Source of the DNA: Jaltomata sinuosa
Lineage: Eukaryota; Streptophyta; Magnoliopsida; Solanales; Solanaceae
Direction of reading: 5' to 3'
Length of the DNA stretch: 64,000 nucleotides
Assembly (NCBI GenBank): GCA_003996215.1
Contig: QJPP01004080.1
Location: 62,001-126,000 of the forward strand
The first letter of the stretch is position 1. Each line of letters starts with the position of its first letter. Positions 57,287-64,000 of this stretch are shown here, piece by piece. The translations under genes and the position numbers were made by a program. Below the pieces are notes generated by a model. That model saw only the letters and a list, made by a program, of their open reading frames with translations, searched no databases and was not told where the DNA came from.

Positions 57287-57424
57287 CTATATTGGATATA
57301 CATGTTCTTAGGTCGATCCTGCACATCAAATGTGACTTAGAGATGCCTCTGGATGTCATCCTCTTTAAAATCGGCTGGTAGAGGGACATAATCTTCGCGG
57401 TGAGCATGCCTGCGATAATGATAG

Positions 57425-57495
57425 TCCTCTCGACATGGTCCTCGTGACATGATTCTCTCGACATGGTCCTCTTGACATGGTCCTCGCGACATGAT
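57425..57495. repeat. 16-17-bp tandem repeat
   Basis: Alternating units CTCTCGACATGGTC / CTCGTGACATGATT repeat about five times; the minus strand gives runs of an arginine/glycine-type open frame with no meaning as protein. Confidence 0.85.
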
Positions 57496-57639
57496 TCCTG
57501 TGATATGATGCCATACAATACAATGCAACACGATATAATATGATGCAATATGATATGACATAATATGATGCGTTATAATGAAATGCCATGTAATGCAGTA
57601 TGATGCAATGCAGTGCAATGCAGTATGATACAATGGCCC

Positions 57640-59340
57640 ATAGGGCAGTTTTATCTCTCTAGCGTACACGCAAGTGTATGTGGTCGTGCAAGTAATAAAG
57701 TGGCTCTTACCAGCCGAATATTGATCCCACAGGGACTTGGTATTTAGCAAACGATCCAACTTAATTCTTACTATTGTAGTTAAACAAGTGTGATTCGTAT
57801 CCAAGAGTTTGAGCTTTTATTTTGTAAGCTAAATACTAAAAATAATAACAATATGAAATTTGGATTGAAAACAATATATGGAGAGGTCCAGGGTTGAGGC
57901 ATTTACTTCACATTCATGCATAACTATGGTTTCTAGCCGGTATTGGTGTTTATCATGATTGTTGATCTATGGGGTTGATATTGTAACCCAGGAATGGTCA
58001 TCTTCTAAGTCATCTACCCAAATTAATCTCATAACTACATCGTTGAGGAGGGATGTGAGTCTTTAATTCATATGCATGAAACTATCTTCCCGTTTCATCA
58101 ACCAAGTGGGGCATTTAGGTATACTGCTATCCTAACCACAAATCATCCCTTACAATTGCTAACTAACAATAAAAGACATGATCCACACTCCCTACGTTCT
58201 TAATTCCTTTCCTCCACCCCTATGGTCAATTTGTTTTGAGACTTAGATTTATCCTAAAGTTCATGACTCTTTAGAATAATAAAAACACCAACATAGAAAT
58301 AATCACATGACATGATAAACAATTACACCAACTATGAATCTATACTTAAGCAATCATGTTGTAGCCTCAACCTTAGAAATAGGGTGTTTATCCACTCATA
58401 GTCATACAAAAAATCTCCATATATGAGTTCATAAAGTAAAACTACAAGAAAGAAAAGTTAAAGAACAAAGAGCCCTAGTTTGAGCTTCTTGATGTCTTGT
58501 ATGATCTCCAATTCGTGTGTTTCTCCAAAAATGTGTGTAAATCTGGCTAAGTACTCCTTATATAGTGTTTTAGGACGTCCAAAGGCTGTCCCATAAGAAT
58601 CATATGCATTTATAACTTTGCCCCCAACTTAAACCAAGTTAAAACCCGATTTTGGACGTTTTAGGGAGGTGGTTGCATCGTATGGCTGGCCGCGGGGCCA
58701 AACCAGTGGACCTCCGTGATGGGGTGTGCGAGGCTGACCCTTCACCTTAGCCTTGGGGTTCTCGAGGCTGACCCTTCACCTCAGCCTTGGGGGTCTCGAG
58801 TCTGACCCTCCACCTCAGCCTTGAGGGGTGCGGCACATAGCCCCATCCAAACGTGAAGGTTAGTCCGCTTTTTGCTCTCTTCTGCTCGTGCACTTATTCC
58901 TTGATTCCCCACTTCTTGTGGCTTGTTTGTAGGATTCATTTATCTTCCATATATCCTCCAATGGTCTCCTATAATAATTCATAACACACATTAGTCCATA
59001 CAACACAATAGAGCTTATCAAATTACACTAGAATACGCATAGCTCAAGCTAGCAAGGCTAGTTTTCTCGTCTAAACTCTATTTGATAATTTTGACTCTTG
59101 AATTGTTTCAAATGCACCTTAAGCACTTTAAAAATATACTTTAGCAACCAAATACATACATACACTATATATACCTCAATATCACACCAAGTTATCCTCA
59201 AAACTAAGCTAAACGCGTGTAGATAATGACACTTAGGTGCATAAATACGCCTAAGATTAGGCAATCATAGAAAAAATCACCTCCTCCTTTGTTGATGCAT
59301 TGGATTCTACTTCTGTACCTTCTCTCGAGGTAAACCATTA
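57640..59340. repeat. probable insertion of an unclassified repeat in the Ogre 3' region
   Basis: Composition and motifs change here. The stretch ACGCAAGTGTATGTGGTCGT...AAGTAATAAAGTGGC followed by GATCCCACAGGGACTTGGTA is a motif I know from plant LTR repeats. It holds a 34-bp GC-rich repeat at 58729-58829. The ends are not defined and no terminal repeats or target duplication were confirmed. Confidence 0.3.
58729..58829. repeat. 34-bp x 3 GC-rich tandem repeat
   Basis: Units starting CGAGGCTGACCCTTCACCTT at 58729, 58763 and 58797, the last 33 bp. GC content is far above the surroundings. Confidence 0.95.
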
Positions 59341-60929
59341 TCAACCATAGCGTCATTCTTACTGGTGACCGCGATCAATAACCAGTAAAAGTTTTAAAAA
59401 GAAAGCGTTCATAATGATAATCAAAATAACTTTGTTTGTAATCATCATCCTTTTATCTAGGTGGACAGACCAACAAAAGGTTATTTTGAATGTGAATGAA
59501 ATGGCTGACAACCCATGTCCGGGGACAGCTACAAATACCATTTTCAAAAATCGTCTGTTCATGGTGATTTCTTATTTGCTAGGGGGTTTGCGGAGGATGT
59601 CACCGATTTATCACTTGGTGCTCTGAGTCTGATGCTGGCGTGTTTGACTTCTCTGCATGTACCTGTACTTCAAGACAAATAATTACTGAACACAACATCA
59701 CTCTCACCATTTCTAGGGGAGACTATAGCATCCTAATCTGCTGGGTATTCGAGGATGTTGCTGATCTCTTCTTATCTGGTAGTTCTTGCAAACTACCAAA
59801 AGAACCCGTCCATTCCAGGAACCTTTGACTCTTTCAGCTTCTTCCCACGAATTTGGTCTCGTTGTATTTCTTTGAATACGTTGGACAATAAGGGACTTTT
59901 GCCGATCCCTAACACTTCTTTAGGACAATCTGCATCCACAGAAAAATTATTAGATTTTAGCGAAACTGATCTGTGTCGGCCTCCTTTGATCTTCTTCTCC
60001 TTGCTTTGTCATCTTTGGATATTTGCCACATTTGGGTGTCTGTCGTCCTCGACTCCCCGTGCCACATTAGATGTAAGACAAAGTCAAATTAAAAAAGGAG
60101 CAAATTAACTTGTAAAAATATTTCGAAAATAGTGATTTTTGACGAAGTGATTTAGAAAAATCTCTGTCAATCTTGTCATGTCATGTACTTGCTGAATGAA
60201 CTTCCTTCACTTGAGGCCTTGACATATCTGACACACTGCTGGTAGACTCTGGAGATCCTTTATCATCCCAGCTGGGGAATTTGGAAATGGTCTCTCGAGA
60301 AATCTGTCATAGCTGAGGATTAGTCCACCTCAACCTTTGTCGCAGTTGAGGATTTCTAGAGCAGACTCTGATTTTTTGGTGCTGGGGAATTCAATAGAGC
60401 ATTGTTTTCTGAATATTAATTGAAGCTCGGTAGAAATTTTGAGGTTTTCCTCAAAATTTCTGCCCCAGTTAAAGGTTTCTTGATGAATCTCATCCTGTTG
60501 ATAAGAGATTTGACACTCTGTGGGGAGGGGGGGTTATGATATTTTTCTCAAAGTTCACTTCAGTTGCTCTTGGGCACAATCTGAATTCATCTCGTTTGGA
60601 TAACGATCTTCGCCTTCTGAATTTGTGAGATTTCTTTCTCAAAAATCCTACCGAGTTTCCATTTCATGGGGTAACATAATCGAGCCGTTCTGGAACCTAC
60701 GTATCCCATTGAGGCAGGAATCAGGTCAAACGTAGTTCCCTCACTCACAGTGGGAGAATATTAGAAATTAATAAAGGGGTGACCGAAGCCAAAAAAGGCT
60801 GCCTACATATCTCATTCTTGAGAATTCAGGTCATCACGTAGTTCAAACAAAGAGAATAGGGAATTTTAAGCTATTACAAGGCATAAAAACAATTACAATC
60901 AGGAAATGCGATTACAGGAAAAGAAATAA

Positions 60930-61139
60930 AAAGAAACCGTCTTTGGGCGTAGTATTTTTTATGGAATCAGAGTTGATAGGCTTGGGCCACGCTTGTCCAT
61001 CCATCTCGGACAAAATCAAAACTCCTTCAGATAGCACTTTATGGATGACATACGATTTTTGCCAATTTGGTGCAAACTTTTCTTTGTCTCGTGGGAGGGA
61101 AGGATTACCTGTCCATTTCCTGGATTGAATTCTGGATTG
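60930..61139 (-). pseudogene. Ogre/Tat integrase C-terminal tail
   Basis: One minus-strand frame reads DKEKFAPNWQKSYVIHKVLS, then VLILSEMDGQAWPKPINSDS, the typical end of Tat/Ogre integrase (GKF.PNW.GPYVV.K..SGGAL.L.DMDG...PNPVN.D). In intact elements this follows RT, RNase H and the integrase core; none of those is present upstream. Confidence 0.75.
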
Positions 61140-61724
61140 ACCAATAAATTTTGAGAGATGATGTTTGTGCTCATTTTTGTCCTATTATTGTAGTACCAGT
61201 CAAAGATGTCGATGTATGGGTTGAGCAGACTGATAAATTCTTTCTTTTACGCCTTTGTCAAATGAGCAGCGATGCTGATTTCTTTGTCGTGATCGTCATC
61301 TCCCAGATTAACTACCTCAATCTCTTCTAGGTAGGGACTTTCCTGGTTCTCAAAATCCTCTTACTCTTTGATTAGTCGTTCAATGACCATGACTTCATAC
61401 TCTTCATTTCCAATATCATTTACTTTGATTTGTTCTTTCAGCTTTTGACATGACATGACATTGGCAGGTTTTAAGTTATTATTACTAAAATCATAAACAG
61501 AACAAGTTAGATAATGATAAGCAAATATATAGCAAAGCTTTTGCAATAAGGGAGGATTTTCATTGTAATCCAAAATATTTAAACTATGGCTATGACCTGC
61601 ACGAATGCGAATCTATGCCTTTTGGAAAATGAAAAAAACAGCATGAGGAAATTAAAGACATAAAGGGTAACTCACGGGCCTCATCCAAACCATCACCAAT
61701 TTTTATAAAAATAAAGTCTTTTTT
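61140..61724 (-). pseudogene. Ogre/Tat RT lead-in remnant
   Basis: The frame 61573-61361 and its continuation after stops contain EDFENQESPYLEEIEVVNLG, then EFISLLNPYIDIFDWYYNN and MSTNIISQNL, matching the segment before RT in Tat/Ogre polyproteins (VNLG...L...YVD(V/I)FAWSY.DMPGL.T.IV.H.LP). RT itself should begin next but the sequence passes into the integrase tail. Confidence 0.65.
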
Positions 61725-63302
61725 CTACCCAGATAAACGGAGAGTCATAAGAGGAGTAGCGACCCAATTCTGCAACTCTTCGCCAGGCCTGGCATCCCTG
61801 ATCATGGCTGCTTTGGGGACTTCTTTTCCATCCTCTATACCATCACTTGGAGGATCACTTCGCACTAGGAATGACTGACATAGATGAGGTAGCGGCTTTG
61901 GCAATCTCGACTGCTTCTTTTCTTTGGCTTTTGCCGCATCTCCTTGAAACACATACCTGAGTCTGTGTTTGGACAGTTGTCTTGGGATCTTTATCAGCTC
62001 AATTATACCGTCAAAGTTCTTTCTTAATCCGAATCCTGGCTCAAATCCGCTTCTTAACATTGTAGTTGCAATCATCTTGTAAATCGGCAGCATTGACACT
62101 TGTGGTGCGAGATCCTCTCCGGTGGCATTCACGATTTCTATGGTGCAAAAGTCATTACCTCTTGAAACTTCTTCAATTATGGGAACACAACCGTTCGGGT
62201 TACTCAAATGACTCCCTTCATCATGAATGACCACCTCCTGGTCTTCCCATATAAATTTTACTATCTGATGCATAGTAGAGGGCACAGCTTCAGCCTGGTG
62301 GATCCACGTCCTCCCAAGGAGCAGATTATAATTGGTGGTCATGTCCATGACTTGGAACTTGATGTGGAACTCAGCGGGTCCTATTTGGACGTACAAACTA
62401 ACCTTTTTGATGGTATACCTTTGACCCCCATCGAAGGCTTTTACATTGATCCTACTCTGGAAAATCTTTCTCAAATCATAACCTAGCTGAGTGAGCGTGG
62501 ATAACGAGCAAATATTCAGACCCGAACCAATTTCAATCAAAACCCGATTCAAAATCTTCTCTTGACATTTGACAGTGATGCGCAAGGCCTTATTGTGCAT
62601 TAACCCTTCAAAGGGTAGTTCAACAATACTCAAAGCATCTACAGCCTTTTCCAATTCTTCTGGCTTTTTGGGACTGGCCGGCACTATGGACTTGCTTACA
62701 ACCCATTCTTCATCAACCTCTATCATGTTAACAACGGCTCCTTCGTGATTTGGGAGCGGGTTGTTATTAACATTTGGTGTTGTTATTTGTAGTGTGACCA
62801 CTCTTTGATCAATCAAATCTTCGTGATTTAGGAGTGGGTTGTTATTAACATTTGGTGTTGTTATTTGTAGTGTGACCACTCTTTGATCAATCAAATCCTG
62901 AACTTTGTTCCTCAGGTTAATGCAATCTTTGGAATCATGTCCGACTCCTCTGGAATGATAAGTACAATATCAGTCAGCCCTGAAGAAACGAAAGTCAGAG
63001 TTGCCTGGTTTAGGTTATATGGGCTGAATAAATCCAGCAACCTTCAATCTCTCATAAAGCTAGTATCTGGTTTCGGCTAGTTGGGTAAAAGTTCGAGGAA
63101 CTATTTTTTTCCAAATTTGAATGAGGGATATTAGCATTGGTTAGAGGGGGAACTTGACGATTGTTCTAGTTCTCGGGAGCCTTTTGATACACTTGGAAAT
63201 TTTAGGGAGGAGCTTGGTAAGTGGGCTGCACATTTGGTTGTTGAGCTTGGTATATAGGCTGCACATTTGGTTGTGGAGCTTGGAAAATAGGCTGACTATA
63301 GA
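61725..63302 (-). pseudogene. Ogre/Tat gag end, protease and G-patch-like region
   Basis: The long open frame 62894-61725 (389 codons) contains the protease (RVLIEIGSGLNICSLSTLTQ, NLLLGRTWIH, VPSTMHQIVKFIWEDQE), then EDLAPQVSMLPIYKMIATTM and a G-patch-like RSGFEPGFGLRKNFDGIIEL. The active-site aspartate expected in VLID.GS is glutamate here, so it should be inactive. Upstream (63302-62895) are shifted pieces of gag including a degenerate zinc-knuckle region (C.YHSRGVGHDSKDC). A 78-bp tandem duplication lies near its start. Confidence 0.8.
62742..62897 (-). repeat. 78-bp in-frame tandem duplication
   Basis: Copies 62742-62819 and 62820-62897 differ at two positions. They duplicate 26 residues (including LIDQRVVTLQITTPNVNNNP) in frame just upstream of the protease. 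Confidence 0.95.
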
Positions 63303-64000
63303 TGTCATGCCTCGAGGCTACCCCCTAGAAGCAACACGGTGCTTAGTGTCATAAGTGACCCCAAGCTAACCCATGGCCTGGCATATCTATACAATTTCTG
63401 ATAAAAACATACGGTGCGAAAGCTGAAAATAGTTAAATATCTAGCGTGGGAAAAGGGCCCAAAATATCTGAATATAAAATATATAAAAGAGTATAATGAT
63501 GTCTGAAAAACAACACTAACAACCTAATATCTGAATCTAGTCTATGTATGAAAGCCTCTGACTGATATGAGTTGCTGGGACATGCCCCCAGCTAACTCTA
63601 ATAATCTGAAACTAAAAAGTAAAGACCAAAAGATAAAGCATGTCTATCATCGTCGAACTATAATGACTCACCACTGAAGCTGCTGAGAGAGGACTAGAAG
63701 TCGATCTAAGCACGGTTTGGATGTTGAGTGCCTGAACCTACATCATACAATGATGTAGCACAAAAGTATGCGTCAGTACTTCGAATGTACTAAGCATGCG
63801 AGATATGTGCTACGCTGGACAACATAAAAACTGAACATGGAAATATAGGCTGAAGCATAAACTGAATTATAATCTGGATGCAGTGACCAAGTACTAACAT
63901 GAACATATAATATTCTGAGCTTAATAACTGAATTAAATACAAAGTATATGGTCAATGCAACATGAGTCTGACTGTGGTTGATAATATTAACCGACATACC
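63303..64000 (-). repeat. LTR of a Tekay-like gypsy element, minus orientation, runs off window
   Basis: The plus strand starts TGTCATGCCTCGAGGCTACC, the complement of the LTR end GGTAACCTCG...GTGACA seen at 35878 and 41331. A second matching block is CGTCAGTACTTCGAATGTAC near 63773, corresponding to the GTACATTCCATAGTACTAACG block at 35440 and 40900. No PBS adjoins the 63303 end, so it is the outer end of a 3' or solo LTR inserted in the Ogre gag. Confidence 0.7.

Larger units (their letters stand above)
54756..60929 (-). other. Ogre 3' untranslated region with tandem arrays
   Basis: Six kilobases without protein similarity. It contains two adjacent 70-bp arrays (55941-56223, 56384-56943), a 56-bp repeat (57144-57286), a 16-bp repeat (about 57425-57495), TGATATGATGCAATA-type low-complexity sequence (57495-57645) and an apparent insertion (about 57640-59340). 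A degenerate CCTACGTATCTC...GAATTCAGGTCA..ACGTAGTTC block recurs near 54905, 55090, 60690 and 60810. Confidence 0.6.
51238..63302 (-). mobile_element. Ogre/Tat-like Ty3/gypsy retrotransposon, internally deleted
   Basis: Minus-strand order: gag end and protease (63302-61725), a short RT lead-in (61724-61140), the integrase C-terminal tail (61139-60930), a long non-coding 3' region with tandem repeats (60929-54756), polypurine tract, and 3' LTR (54744-51238). RT, RNase H and most of integrase are missing at one junction near 61140. The element sits in the Athila gag. Its own 5' part is replaced at 63303 by another LTR. The long, repeat-rich region between pol and the LTR is a known Ogre property. 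Confidence 0.75.

Noticed and set aside
57337..57804. 155-codon minus-strand frame
   Set aside because: Much of it is a translation of the 16-bp and TATGATGCAAT-type repeats, giving repetitive His/Tyr/Ile/Ser peptides.
59755..60108. 117-codon plus-strand frame
   Set aside because: Antisense to the Ogre element's orientation in its non-coding 3' region, with no recognisable domain.
1..64000. A new defence, toxin or biosynthetic gene system
   Set aside because: Every recognisable coding stretch belongs either to the STY13-like kinase or to a known retroelement class; no clustered unknown genes exist here.

Overview
The window is nuclear DNA from a flowering plant, almost certainly a member of the Solanaceae. 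The grounds are spliced plant gene structure, a tobacco-type TS SINE ending in CAA/TTG repeats, and several LTR retrotransposon families whose coding remnants resemble those common in Solanum, Capsicum and Nicotiana. There is no bacterial-style operon, CRISPR array or phage. One intact host gene is visible; nearly everything else is transposable elements, many nested in each other.

Layout from left to right. Positions 1-4503 hold the 5' end of a minus-strand Ty3/gypsy element (gag remnant, primer binding site, long LTR). Positions 4504-15290 are AT-rich and include a head-to-tail cluster of Helitron-like elements (6807-10388) with CTAG ends and terminal hairpins. Positions 15300-21350 hold more small DNA elements: a Mutator-like foldback element with 9-bp target duplications, a Stowaway MITE with TA target sites, and further Helitron-like units built from an AT-rich degenerate repeat. 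Positions 21787-26940 hold the host gene, a minus-strand dual-specificity (Raf-like/STY) protein kinase of 412 residues closely matching Arabidopsis STY13. It has a 5' UTR intron and a 2.9-kb second intron carrying two SINEs.

The right half is a nested retrotransposon pile. A LINE 3' end (27102-28160, minus) is followed by a 5'-truncated Ty1/copia Sirevirus-type element (28487 to about 41890, plus) with an env-like reading frame downstream of pol. That frame is split by a complete but non-autonomous Ty3/gypsy element of Tekay-like type (33128-41331, flanked by AGAAA duplications, about 2.7-kb LTRs, a gag relic and no pol). A plus-oriented LTR-like piece (about 42050-43252) follows, then a minus-strand Athila-like element (43254-51237) with decayed gag, protease, RT, RNase H, integrase and a downstream plant-transposon-protein domain. 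An Ogre/Tat-like element (51238 to about 63302, minus) is inserted in the Athila gag. It has a 3.5-kb 3' LTR, a 3' region rich in tandem repeats, and an internal deletion joining the start of RT to the tail of integrase. The window ends in a further minus-oriented LTR (63303-64000) related to the LTRs at 33-41 kb.

Functionally, only the kinase gene looks active. The retroelements are broken by stops, frameshifts and deletions. I found no convincing new gene system. The most useful observations are structural: the precisely bounded non-autonomous gypsy element, the env-like frame that resumes across it, paired 70-bp arrays in the Ogre 3' region, the Helitron clusters with recurring hairpins, and one exon-like open segment next to the kinase.
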